From Ceratotherium simum simum (Eukaryota; Chordata; Mammalia; Perissodactyla; Rhinocerotidae), in the NCBI RefSeq assembly GCF_000283155.1, contig NW_004454193.1:4913650-4977649 (forward strand): 64,000 nt of DNA, given 5' to 3'. Under the pieces are notes generated by a model. It was not told the DNA's origin. It did not search any database and saw only the letters and a list, made by a program, of their open reading frames with translations. This document shows, piece after piece, positions 44,855-55,961 of this stretch. Made by a program: the position numbers and the translations under genes. Each line of letters starts with the position of its first letter. The stretch's first letter is position 1.

Positions 44855-45830
44855 GGTATTCACTCAGCACATATTAACTGAGGTCTGTCATAAGCTCAGT
44901 GCTGTACTGTACTTTGGGGATTCAGTGGTGACAGACAGACCGAAGTCCCTCCTCTCATGGAGGTTAACATTCTATTAGAGGAAGAAAGGCAGTAAACAAT
45001 CTTTAAGATGATAAATAAATAAGAATATGTCTAATAGTGATAAACAGTATGGTAGGATAAGAACTGAGAGGAGGGGGCCTCTGTAGATAGAGTGGTATGA
45101 CGTGGCTTTTGATGTGAGATCCAAAGGATAACAAGGATGTTCATTCCAGCTGCAGGGACAAGGCTCTGAGGTGCTGATAAGCTGCATGTAGGAGGAACAG
45201 AGAAGGTCAGTGGCCAGAACTTAAGGGGAAAGAGACAAAAGGGAGAAGGAATGAGGCCAGATCATGTTAGGGCCTTTAGGCTGTGGTCAAGATTTAGGTT
45301 TTATTCCAAGCCTAATGGGAAGCCACTGGAGGGTTTTAAGATGGAGACAGTGTGTGTGGAGTGACCACAGCTGATTTGCTTTTATAAAGATCACTCTGGC
45401 TGCTGTGTGGGGAATACTGGAGGGCCAGAGCAGAATTAGGGAGAAAAGTCAGTAAGGAGAGATATATGCTGATAGCTTGGCCCAGGTGGTGATTATGGAG
45501 GTTGAGAGAAGGGGAAGGATTTAGGATATATTTTAGAGGCAAAGCTGGAAGGGTTTGAAAGAGTTTTGAAAGAAAAGAGGAATCAAGGATAACTTCCACA
45601 GTTTTTAGCTCAATGGACTGGATTGTGACCATTTTTTGAGATCAGAAGACTGAGGAAGGAGCAGGTGTGGGTGTGAAATCAGGTGTTCTCCTTTGGACAT
45701 TCACACATCTGGTACCTGTCTGGCATCCAAGGGGCTGTCGATTAGGCTGGTGGATGGGGAGAATCTGGTGGTCAGGGCTGGAGAGACACATTTTGAGAGT
45801 CATCATCATAGAGCTGATGGATTTAAACCT
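44855..45830 (-). repeat. LINE2, antisense, ~1 kb
   Basis: The longest LINE2 copy in the window. It runs from the antisense 3' terminus ('attcactcagcacatattaa', 'catggaggttaacattctat') through 'aggccagatcatgttagggc', 'gggaagccactggagggttt', 'aaagatcactctggctgctg' and 'ggatatattttagaggcaaa' to 'gagagtcatcatcatagagc' in the ORF2 C-terminal region. The 98-codon minus-strand frame (45336-45632) is a degraded ORF2 relic. Confidence 0.93.
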
Positions 45831-46890
45831 TGGAACTCCTCTCTTCATGAATCGTTGTTGTTTGTTAGGTTGTAATGAATTTTTAGGCCCCAGCTTTCCT
45901 GAGCTAAAGCATTATTCTTTCACCTCTCCTGTCTCTGGGTTGCAGTGCCAGACTGTCTCCAAGCCCAACAAACGTGTTCCTTCCAGGCAAAAACAGAAGA
46001 TGACACGCACCATGAGCCAGATTTTCCATGACAGACTTGTAAGGAACAAGATAATCTCATTGTTCCTCCTGCTACTTAAAATAAAGGCAATATTGATTTT
46101 ATAGTAGCAGTTCAGGTCCTAAGGCATGATATTGATTAGGCGTCTGATGAGAATTTGCAGGGTAGCCTTCTAGACCTACCGCTACAGGGCATCTCCCCAC
46201 TGGATCAGGCCTCCGTGCTGACCTCCACTGATGTAAGTGGTGTTTGTCTTAGGAATTCTTGGCCCTGTTTAGTCTAGGCACTGTCCAGAAGCATTTCTTT
46301 TACCTGATGGATGACTCAGTCCAGCCTATTACCTTAATCTGACCTTAAACCTGGGAACTCTTTTGTTCTTAGTAAATATGAAGACTAATTTTGACACTGT
46401 TTAAAATTATTTTCTTATCAGTAGCAGTGAGTTTCCTGTTGAATCTTTTGCTGGAAACTTTCTATTAAAATGCTGTAATCTGATTTTTGTATTTTATCTT
46501 TTTTCAATGCTACTTTGGAGCAGGACTCACTTTATGAATTTTTTTTTTTAAACAGGAGAAGGCACTTCTTTTAAAGGTGCCATTATTAAGCCCAGGAGAC
46601 TCCTCAATCTTAATGTTGCATCAAGGAAAGTAATTTCCTTGTGGTTATTGTGACATGATGCATTCAACATACTCCATTTACAGGTTAGGTCTTATAACAT
46701 TTGCATGTCGGTTTCTGAGGATATTTTGAACAATTTAATAACAAGGGATACATTGTTTACTGGCCTAAAGTATATCAAGAATCCCCAGAAATTATCCAAA
46801 AATAAGTTTCATATAAAAAGTTTTGACTCTCTACTACAATAAGACTCATATATTTTCCCTGTGTCTAGAAATTCTGACTAGATTGTTTAG
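45831..46890. other. unassigned sequence
   Basis: No confident repeat, exon or RNA gene. The 145-codon plus-strand frame at 45667-46104 begins inside the antisense LINE2 and continues by chance. Confidence 0.4.
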
Positions 46891-46894
46891 GGGG

Positions 46895-46982
46895 TTTATT
46901 TGAGGTTTAAATGAGTTAATACAGGCTCACATAGTAAATGCTCAACTGATGGTAGTGATTATTAGCTGCTGTGATGATAACA
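46895..46982 (+). repeat. MIR 3' end
   Basis: 'gaggtttaaatgagttaata' then 'cacatagtaaatgctcaact' and 'gattattagctgctgtgatg'. Confidence 0.75.
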
Positions 46983-46989
46983 TTAGCTG

Positions 46990-47078
46990 AAACTCCTTTT
47001 CTGTCAGCTACAACACCCAGCACAGGCCTAGGTACACAGTATAATATTTAGGTAGATGCTCTGTGACTGATTGTGTCT
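46990..47078 (+). repeat. LINE2 3' end
   Basis: 'caacacccagcacaggccta' then 'ggtacacagtataatattta' and a degenerate end. Confidence 0.65.
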
Positions 47079-47284
47079 CCAACATTTGAGATTTCCTTCC
47101 AGACTTGCAATATCATAGCCAATGTTATGTCTTTTCTAAAATGGTCTAAGTACCTGACATCCTTTGATCCTTCACATGGTTGCCCTTGAAGGAGGCTGCA
47201 TGAATTTCGAAGTTTCCATATCTGCCTGTCTTCTTTGTTAACTGCCAGATAGAGCTCAGTCTTTTCAGTGTCAACTTAAAAAGC

Positions 47285-47645
47285 AAATTTACGTGTTATT
47301 TTATCTCAAAATGAGTTTGTGAATAGCCACAAGAATTGCAATTTGGGATGTGCATGCTATGGTAAACCATAGGCAAATCCAGCAAACAAAGGGAGCTGCT
47401 TTTATAGAGAAAAAGAGAGAGTAGAGAGGGGCTGTTTTAAAGGAAAGTCCATTGGGGGGAAGTAACAGCTCAGGGCAGCAACTGCTTCTCATTGGCTGAG
47501 CTGCGGTGTTTCTCATTGGCTGAGCTGTGGCATTTCTCATTGGTAGGGCTGTTGCTGGGAAGGGAGAGAAATCTTCCTTCAGTAGTAAAGTAGTTTTACT
47601 TTCTGTCCAAGAAGCAAGCATCCCTCTCTTCCTGTTTAGTGTAAT
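47285..47645 (-). repeat. retroviral-type LTR relic with CCAAT array and TATA box
   Basis: On the minus strand, three CCAAT boxes (inverted ATTGG at 47491, 47515 and 47539) recur at exactly 24-bp spacing in a tandem unit of TTCTCATTGGCTGAGCTG type. A fourth is at 47451, and a TATAAAAGC box (47406-47398) lies about 45 bp further. This is classic LTR U3 promoter order. The low-coordinate end TGTTATTTTATCTC gives the terminal CA on the minus strand. Family and exact upper boundary are unknown. The 106-codon minus frame with repeated 'PMRN' is just the tandem repeat. Confidence 0.6.
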
Positions 47646-47734
47646 TGAGGATGTATGATAATGGCGTGAGAGCTCCTCCTACAGAGCTTCCTGACTCCAC
47701 TTGAGTTAAGATTTCTTTTATTAATTTCCACAGC

Positions 47735-47808
47735 AGTTAGAAGACTTAATAAATGTTAACATTCCTAGTACAGAACCAGGCACAGAATAGGTAAATGCCA
47801 TTTGACTC
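47735..47808 (+). repeat. LINE2 or MIR 3' end
   Basis: 'taaatgttaacattcctagt' and 'cagaaccaggcacagaatag' then 'gtaaatgccatttgactcag'. Confidence 0.6.
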
Positions 47809-47809
47809 A

Positions 47810-48660
47810 GCATCATGACTGCTGCCTTTAGGGGGACAGTGCTGGGAGGTAAGGTTGTGGCTCCTTTTAAAGTAAAAGGTGAAATAGTTATTTCTCATCC
47901 TAGTAGATGATACCAAAGGGATTTAATGCTTCTTTTAAATTCTGTGGTTGTTGCACAAAGGGGCAACTCTGTGCAGCAGAACCTTGGTGGAATGGATAGG
48001 CAGCTTCATAAGTGGAGAAATGGCCTCTGTTTGGCTCATGAGCACAGAGTCATCTTGGGGGTGCTTTATGAGTTATCTGAAATATGCATTTAATCTAGAC
48101 TTGTGGCCTGCTGGTGAGGCTCTTGCTTTTTTATGATCTCAAATGTCTTGTCCATGTCAAAACTTGCCTTGTTTCTTTGTTTACTTTGAATCAGGAAAAT
48201 GTTCACGACCACATTTGGAATTCCTCCTCAAGTGTGCATTTGGTCACATCACCCCTGGCTACCACCAGTACATGACTGTTTATTTTGGATGTCCTTTTCT
48301 GGTGTTCAGCTAATTTAACCCACAATGAAGTTAATCCTTGCTTCTTTGGAAAAGTACAGATTTACTTATTAGCTTTCAGAGACATTTGCATTTTCGTGAA
48401 AGTGAGTATATAATTCCACTGGCTTTTGGACCTATCTACCCCCATATGCACTGGATGCCTTTTTAAAGTCAGGATTTGGGTAGAGCAAATCATAACTGTC
48501 CTGAGTTATCTGAAGTTCTCTTTCAGGTTAATAATGAACATGTATGTGACAAACATGGGGAAGTAGTGTTGAATATTCTATTATGACCATTTATCTTGCC
48601 ACCTGTGGGTGAGAGAAAAGAAAATTAAGCTACTTTGGAATTCAAGTTTTTACCCCTTTC
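47810..48660. other. unassigned sequence
   Basis: No repeat, exon or RNA gene recognised. Confidence 0.4.
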
Positions 48661-48664
48661 TGGA

Positions 48665-48938
48665 CATTTATAGCATACTGACTAAAAGCATGGATGCCAC
48701 ATCCATACTGCTTGGGCTTGAGTCCTGGCCCTGCCACTTACCAGTTGTGTAACCTTGGGCAGGTTACTTAATTTGTTTGCACATCAATTTCATTATCTGT
48801 CTAGTGAGGATAATTTTGGTAACTACCACTGAGGGTTGTTATGAGGATCAAATGAGTTAATTTATGTAAAGCATTTAGAACCAAACCTAGTACACAGTAA
48901 CTGCTATACCGTGTTAGCTAGTATTTTTATTAGGAATT
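48665..48938 (+). repeat. MIR SINE, near full length
   Basis: 'agcatactgactaaaagcat', 'ggcttgagtcctggccctgc', 'tgtaaccttgggcaggttac', 'gttgttatgaggatcaaatg', 'gtaaagcatttagaaccaaa' and 'agtacacagtaactgctata'. Confidence 0.95.
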
Positions 48939-49039
48939 AGTAATTGCACAAATTAAAAAGGTGAAGGGGTAAATCATTAATCAGGGCCATTTACCTATGA
49001 GACAATCTAGGCATTGTATCTAGCCTTGTGGATTTATAT

Positions 49040-49400
49040 TAAAGTAGGATACTGCTATAACAAAAATCGTATCAAAATACTTTATATTGACTTGAACATA
49101 ATAAAAATTTATTTCTTGCTCATGTAACAGTAATAAGTAGGTAAACAGGTTGGTGGGACAGCTTCCTCCATGCATTCATTTAGGGATGCAAGCAGAAGGT
49201 GGTTCTGCCATCTTCAGTACATTGTTTGTAAGGTCACCTTAGGTTATCTCCATTCCAGCCAGTCAGAGCAGGAGAGCATGCAGAAATGTGTTTAGGAGTT
49301 TTGTATGGGCCAGACCTGGAAGTGGCATTCGTTACTTCTGTTCGCATTCCATTGGCCGGAAGTCAGCAGCTACAAGTCTTGGTCACAGAGTTTTTCAGAA
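49040..49400 (+). repeat. unclassified old interspersed repeat
   Basis: 'aggatactgctataacaaaa', 'tttatttcttgctcatgtaa', 'gtggttctgccatcttcagt' and 'cattccattggccggaagtc' follow a known old mammalian layout that I cannot name. It may relate to 27320-27725. Confidence 0.5.
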
Positions 49401-50435
49401 GTCTATAAAAATATACGAGACCTGAAAAAAAAGTGTTGACTCTAAATTCCAAACTTGAAATTGCAGAATTGAAGTGAATAAATGTTTAATTAAACGTTTA
49501 TAAAATATAGCTTTATATCAGCTTTGTAAGTCATCACATTTAGTATTCATAAAATGTTATTACATTTGAAATTAAGTTGTAAGTTGGATTTTCTGATTTC
49601 TTAAGAATTCCCAAATACGCCCAGTAATTGCTGAGAAATTACAGTCCATCAGAAATGAGTTTCTCAAAGCCAAATAAATTCAAATGCAAAATTATAAAAA
49701 TCCACTCTAAGTTTTCTGTGGCAAAGAAACCTTTTAATGTGAAATGTGTGTACAATTTAATATGTTTGTTTTGATGTTGAGTGGGGCCTTCAAAAGTAGC
49801 AGTGATCATGGCTTACAGAGGTCTTAAAACAGCCCTGTTCTTGCGTCTTCGTATATACAGACACATTTTGATTGCTTTGAAAAGGTGTGTGATGGGGGCG
49901 ACTAAACTTTTTTTGCATTTTGAGTTCAGATGTTTTCCCCCTTAGGCTTCTCTTTTTTCCCCCCTCTCCCCTCTTAGTTTCTAACAAAATATTTGCTGCT
50001 GTGATATCTAAGAAATAAATTACCCTGCATTTAATAACCCAGGTGCTTGGTCTTGGAGGTGCCGGAGAGGAGAAGTGCCCTCTTGTTTCGCCCATCATGT
50101 CTGAAGGTTAGGGTCTGATCCGTCTTCCTTTTGAGTCATTCCTGGCCTCTTGATATGATTTCCTCTTCCTGAATTCTCCTATTCTGAAGTGAGGGCCTTC
50201 TGAATGGGCGTTTGGGAGATGTAGTTTCAAAAACCGCGTCTTATGATGGATCTTGTCAAGGGTTATTTAGTGACAGTAGCTTTTGGTGCTTCTGTTTTTG
50301 GTTAGTCCTGCCAGTTGGCATTTGATTTGCTGATTACAAAAGCAAAACATCCAGAATAGCTCTGAAGGGACTTGGATGAAGGTTGGGGCCATGGTATAGA
50401 CTTTCTTGAAAGAAAGAGGCGAAATAAGAAATCTG
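49401..50435. other. unassigned sequence
   Basis: No confident repeat, exon or RNA gene. Confidence 0.4.
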
Positions 50436-50914
50436 GCAGTTGCTTCTGGTCAAGCCTTGCAGGAATCCCTGGAAGTGGCATGTGAGGAATGTCCAGAGTG
50501 GTGAGGGAACTAATATTTACTGTCCTTCCTATGGTCGTCTCCACCTCAGTACTTGGCAACTTCATCCTTCCAGTCACTCAGGCCAAAATTCTGAGAGCCA
50601 TCCTCGACTTTTCCTTTCATATTCCACATCTCATCTATTAGCAAATTCTGAGGCCTCTATCTTCAAAATATATTTAGATTCCAGCCATTTTTCACAACTC
50701 GTCCATCTGCCATTCTTCTCCAAGCTACTAGCATCTCTCTCCTGGATCACTGCAGTTTTTTCCTAACACATCTCCCTGCTTTTCTCCTTGCCTCTCTCTA
50801 TGTGCAGCAACCAAAGGAAATCTTTAAAAAAAAGCCTGAGACCATGTCACTCCTCTTCTCAAACCTTCTTATGGGTCCTTAAGATGCTAAATGCAGAGTC
50901 ACTGTATAATCCAG

Positions 50915-51692
50915 CCGTTCTCCTCCTAGTTACCCAAGAGAAATGAAAACATATGCTGACACAAAACTTGTACATGAGTGGTTTTTTTTTTTTTTAATAA
51001 TTTTATTTATTTATTTTTCCCCCAAAGCCCCAGTAGATAGTTGTATGTCATAGCTGCACGTCCTTCTAGTTGCTGTATGTGGGACGCGGCCTCAGCATGG
51101 CTGAAGAAGCGGTGCGTCAGTGCGTGCCCGGGATCCGAACCCGGGCCGCTAGCAGCGGAGCGTGCGCACTTAACCGCTAAGCCACAGGGCCGGCCCTGTA
51201 CATGAGTGTTTATAGCAGCATTATTTATAATAGCCAAAAAGTAAAAACAACCCAAATGTCCATCAGATAATGAATGGATGATCAAAATGTGGTATATCCA
51301 TATAATGGAATATTATTTAGCAATAAAAAGGGTGAAGTACATGCTTCATCATGCCACATGATACATGCTACAATATGGATAAATTTTGAAAACGTTATGC
51401 TAAGTGAGAGAAGCCAGACACAAAAAACCACATATTATGTAATTTCATGTCCTGAATAAGCAAATCCATAAGACAGAAAGTAGATTAGTGGTTGCCAGGA
51501 GCTGGGGAGAGAGGAATGAGGAGTGGCTGCTAATGGGTACAGGGTTTCTTTTTGGTGTAATGAAAATATTCTGAAATTAAGTTATGGTGATGATTGCATA
51601 ACTCTGTGAATGTACATTCTGAATTGTATACTTCAGAAGGGCAAATTATATGGTATGTGAGTTATATCTCAATAAAGCTGCTATTAAAAAAA
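50915..51692 (+). repeat. L1M 3' end, sense, inserted in LINE2
   Basis: 'ccaagagaaatgaaaacata', then after the ERE 'gcagcattatttataatagc', 'ggaatattattagcaataa'-like text, 'gttatgctaagtgagagaag', 'ggctgctaatgggtacaggg' and 'gttatatctcaataaagctg' followed by an A-run. Confidence 0.93.
50981..51196 (-). mobile_element. ERE1-type SINE, antisense, inserted in L1M
   Basis: Poly-T, 'gccccagtagatagttgtat', 'ccttctagttgctgtatgtg', 'ggcctcagcatggctgaaga', the inverted B-box 'gggatccgaaccc' and head 'ccacagggccggccc'. Perfect 12-bp target-site duplication TGTACATGAGTG (50969-50980 and 51197-51208). Confidence 0.97.
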
Positions 51693-52179
51693 AACCCTTC
51701 TGGCTTTCTCTCTGATCTGTCCCCCTACATCCTCTCTGACTTCCTCTCCTACTACACTCCGCCTCCTGTTTTCTGACACACCCCAAGTGGGCTCAAACAA
51801 GGCAAGTGCTTCCTGCCTCAGGGCCTTTGCGCTTGCTGTTCTCTCTTCTTAGAACTTTCTTCCCCCAGATGTCTGTGTGGCTGGTTCCCTCACTTTCTGT
51901 AGGTCTATTTAAACATTATGTTTTCAGGAAGCTTTCTCCAAGTATCCTAAAATAGCACTGTCCGCCTCATCGTCTGCTGGCGTTCTTTGTGCCCTTTACC
52001 CTCTCTTATTTTTCTCTGTGTCACGTACCATCATCTGATATACTATGTGTATTTTCTTGTTTGTTTTTTGTGTATCTTCCTCTATTAGTATATAAACTCC
52101 AGGAGGCAGTGACTTTGTCTTGTTCATTGCTGTATCTGCAGCAGTGTAGGCCAGATCTCTTTTCATCAATCCATTAGCA

Positions 52180-53650
52180 TGGGGAAGACATGGATTTCTG
52201 TGGCGCTGTTACTGTTTTGGGAATACACTGTATTTGTGTGGAATGTTCAACATATCTGTCTGATGCAGTGTTAGAAATTAGCAGCCTGACAACAGTCTCT
52301 ATGGGAAAAGTAATTTTGATTCAAAGGATGGAATGGAACTTTTCAAACTTACTGTCAGGTAACTCTTGCTATAGGTTGGTAAGTTTTCCTATTTTTTTAT
52401 CCATTTCCATTATGCTAATATATTATGTAAAGTTTGCTAATTTTCATATATATGCTTTATGGATTGGAAGCCTTTAATTCTATTTAGTCTTAATTTGCTC
52501 TGCTATCTTTTCCTCCCTTGGATGTTCTTAAGGTTTAATTTTGAAGAAGTTTTCTACCAGAAGATGATTGGCAAAATAAAATATATTTCTGGACAGCAGC
52601 TGATTAGTTTGGGCCTTTGATTTGGTTTTAGAGGAGTTTATGTTGAGACATACCTACTTTGTGGTTATTTAGGAATGCAGAGGTGGGGAGAAAAGAAAAG
52701 AAAATAATATATGTGTGCTTTAAAAAGCAAGAATTCAGTTTGAGGAGCCCTCAAAATTCCATTTCTTCCACTCGTTTCCTTTTCCTACTGCCAAGCTTAG
52801 GTCAAAGATACTGTCCGTTGTCCAAACCCTGTAAGTTAAAACGTGCGAGTCACTAGGTGGCACTGATGCATCGTTCTGTAGAGCGGAGCCGCAGAACATT
52901 TTTGTTATCTCGCTGCAGCGGACTGGATCTCTAGGTGTCAGGGAAATTGTTTTATTGGTAGAGGGCATAGTGTAATATATTCATCTCCACCCTAGGCAGC
53001 TATTTAATGCCCTGAAACATGCCCCTCCGGTGGCCATGGCCTGTTAACTATGCTTATTTGGTGTAATAATTAGCAGAATTTCTCACTAACAGGGGTACTT
53101 ACCAACACCTCACATCTTCACTGAGCTTTTGTACGTGATGGATCATGCATTCTGTGGAAAAAGTTGGGAAGGTCAAAGCCTAACCTCTAGCAGGGCTACT
53201 TTCTGCACATTTGTTGAGAACAGGTTTATATTAACTTGCTTTTGAGCTTCTTCAAACCAGAGATGTGAGTAATATAAACATATTTCAGCTTTTGTGTAAT
53301 GGCCCAGTGAAGGTTTGTCAACACAACACTGTTAATTTTCCAACTCTTAGGATGATAGAAAAATGAATGAATAGCTCCCCAAATAGTTGGATGACACTTG
53401 CTACTCGGGCAGTGTGTGTTGGAAGCGTGTCATAGGAACAGTGGGCCTACAACAGGCACCACATTTTAGGTTAAAATTGGAGAAGAAAACTACCCATGGA
53501 ATTTTAATTTTTTCCATGGTTATAAGTTAGGCCCCATTTAATCCTTTGTGGTTTTACAAGCCCTCTTAGGCTCCTGATATTTCTACACCAACAATTTTAA
53601 CATTTTCTTTAGAACATGGTTAGAGTTAACTGACAGAAGACCAAACAGGA
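52180..53650. other. repeat-free block
   Basis: About 1.5 kb without a recognised repeat. It contains a CTCF-like site and a candidate conserved stretch at 52850-53300 ('cctaggcagctatttaatgc', 'cgtgatggatcatgcattct'). Coding frames are short. Confidence 0.45.
52850..52865 (+). promoter_or_regulatory. CTCF-like motif, good match
   Basis: TCACTAGGTGGCACTG fits the CTCF core CCACYAGRKGGCRSYR with one or two differences. It lies in unique sequence next to a GC-richer patch ('gtagagcggagccgcagaac'). Confidence 0.42.
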
Positions 53651-53654
53651 GAAA

Positions 53655-53880
53655 ATAGGTTTAAAGCAGGAAATACTTTAGTTGGACCACTAATTTACCC
53701 TCTGTGACCTTAGGCAAATTGTTTACCTTCTCTGTGCATTGGTTCTCTTATTTCTTAAAACTGAGATTATAATTCCCACCCTTTAGGTATCCTATGCCAG
53801 GTAAAATGAAGTGAGAACTCTTCAAAATACCTCTGCTCGTATTCAAAGCTCCAGATAAACATAAGATGTTGTTATAATTA
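53655..53880 (+). repeat. MIR SINE
   Basis: 'ttggaccactaatttaccct', 'gtgaccttaggcaaattgtt', 'taccttctctgtgcattggt' and 'ctgagattataattcccacc'. Confidence 0.85.
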
Positions 53881-54149
53881 CTTAAGAAAGCTAAGAGGAT
53901 TTTTCTTTGTTGATTCTAAGAAGAGTCATGGAAATTTTAGAGAATGGATTAACATAGTCTGGGATCTCTGACTGCTGCATCTGTGCGGATATTACCTATT
54001 TTCTATGCTCTGCCCTGGCTTTGTTTCCAAGGTTTAGTTCCATTCTTTCAACTGTGTATCAAATATTTTCACTTGGTTGTTCTGCCTTTATTTAAACCTG
54101 CTTATATATCTGGATTTATTTGTGGGAAACAGAAACTACGTAAAATAGG

Positions 54150-54700
54150 GAAATAGATTCTTAAAGTTATTGGGAGGACCAGAGAAATGGGCTCAAGGCT
54201 GAGCTTCTAGAGGTAGGCTTCTGAAACAATGCTATAGACTGGCTTGCCCGGTGGGCTGCCAATCTGTCATACTCAAGAAGGCCAAGAATCAGGAAGCCGT
54301 TACTAGAACTGTTGATTTTTAAGAATGTACCACTGTAGTTGCAACCTGGGGAACAGGAAGCTACCACTATTACAACTGGCATTTGATAACCTCAAAGCTA
54401 ATGGCCAGATCTTGGAATGTTGTTGCAGAAATCTCCAATGTTCCGTGACTCTCTTGCCTACAGAAAAAGTCGAAACAGCAAGAAGATGGCCTCCATTTAA
54501 TTGGTATAGCCTAATTCTCATCCAAAGCCCTAGCTGCACAGCAGTCTGGGAAATAGAGTTTTGAACTTTCCATCCTCTGCAGCGTAGGAAGGCACAATAA
54601 TAGGCTATTGGAAGGATGCTGAGTGCGAGTCCATCATATCCACCTCTCTCCTTCCGCATGTTTAAAATCACATATCTTGACCCCCATATCAGTATTTCAT
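54150..54700 (+). repeat. unclassified LTR-like old repeat
   Basis: 'aaatgggctcaaggctgagc', 'ccactgtagttgcaacctgg', 'tccgtgactctcttgcctac', 'agaagatggcctccatttaa' and 'cagtctgggaaatagagttt' resemble an old LTR family that I cannot name. The 139-codon minus frame (54303-54722) is repeat-derived. Confidence 0.5.
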
Positions 54701-54739
54701 TTACTGCCCAGCACCGCAACAAGCTCAGTAGGCCCTCAG

Positions 54740-55440
54740 GAGATGTATTGTTAATGACTTGACTTCTTTATTTCTGTGTATGGTCCCATCTTTTTTTACA
54801 GTCTTGATACCGTATTAGATTCCAGATCTGTCTACCTCGGTATAGCTTTTGATTCTTTTTCATTTCCATTGCCATCTCCTTGTTCAGGCCCAGCTCATGT
54901 CTGCTTGGACTTTTTAGTCTCCTTATCTGGCCCCCTGGCCTCTAGTCTTGGCTTCTTTGAACTCAACCTATTATTAATAGATTAGTGTTTAAAAAAAACA
55001 ACAACAAATAGAATAGCCTACTTCCATTGTGTTCCTGTCCTTGTCAAAAGCCTTTTGTGGCTCCTCATTACGTTCAGGATAGAATCCAGCCTACTTAGCT
55101 TGACTTTCAGGACTTCCATCATCAGGGTACAATCTATCATTCTAGCATTATCTTCCATTTCCCCCTGTTGAAACTGAATTTTAGCCAAAAGGTCTAATCA
55201 CTAATGCCTGAGAGTGTCTTGTCCTTTACTAATTTTTCAGCTCTGCTACCCTGACTACCTGCGTTTAATGTTTAATTCTCTCCTTTCATCTTCCCATTTA
55301 TTCATGCCCTTGGTCATGTTGGTGCACAGTTTTTTTCTCTTTCTTCACACTTCTGTAGCACTGTTTACTCGGGCATTTTTTTTTATTACCTGTATTGTTA
55401 GTTTTCTTTTTATGACTATATATCCTCCTTTTTTCATGTA
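54740..55440 (+). repeat. LINE2 (or L3-like), sense
   Basis: 'ggcccagctcatgtctgctt', 'cttttgtggctcctcattac', 'gttcaggatagaatccagcc' and 'gctctgctaccctgactacc' then a degenerate 3' UTR. Confidence 0.78.
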
Positions 55441-55960
55441 ACAGTATAAATATTTGTTATGGAGTGATTGACTTGTTGATTCTTCATGGTTTAGACATTT
55501 ACTTGCGGAGAGAAAGGGGACGGTGGAGGGTCAGTGTAGGGGCTGAAGCAATACTCTAGCTGTGTAAGTTTGTCCTTGTGATTTCCAGTGAAAGGACAAA
55601 TTAACTATTTGCTTTGAGCAAGCTAATGCTGTGTTTTGTGGATTTAGTGTTTGAAAGGGCCCTTGGCTGGAAAGGCCTGGAGTCGAGCTCCTGATCCCTG
55701 TTTGCCAGGCTAGACGAGCTACGTGTCTATACCACTGCACTGTGGTTTGCTTCAGAGTGGGTTGTGAAATAGCAGTGGAATTTGTCTGTGGTTTCTTGCC
55801 AGAGAGGAGGAGGAAGAAAGGATTCTGAGGAAATCAGACATGCAAATTAGCAAGTCCCCTGGGCTTTAGGTAAATTACACAATAGCGTCCAAAGACATTC
55901 AGTGTGTTTTCTTTCTAGTTTTCATTTGTGCAGGGTGTATGTGAAAAATGCGGCTATGAT
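55441..55960. other. unassigned sequence
   Basis: No repeat, exon or RNA gene recognised. Confidence 0.4.
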
Positions 55961-55961
55961 A

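Larger units (their letters stand above)
50440..52170 (+). repeat. LINE2, sense, split by L1M and ERE
   Basis: The first half (about 50440-50910) reads 'gcaacttcatccttccagtc', 'atcttcaaaatatatttaga', 'gcatctctctcctggatcac' and 'gagaccatgtcactcctctt'. The second half (51695-52170) resumes with 'gacttcctctcctactacac', 'tcagggcctttgcgcttgct', 'ttcttcccccagatgtctgt' and 'cattgctgtatctgcagcag'. Together they cover the ORF2 C-terminus and 3' UTR of one element. Confidence 0.93.

Noticed and set aside
45667..46104. 145-codon plus-strand frame
   Set aside because: Starts in antisense LINE2 and continues by chance into unique sequence.
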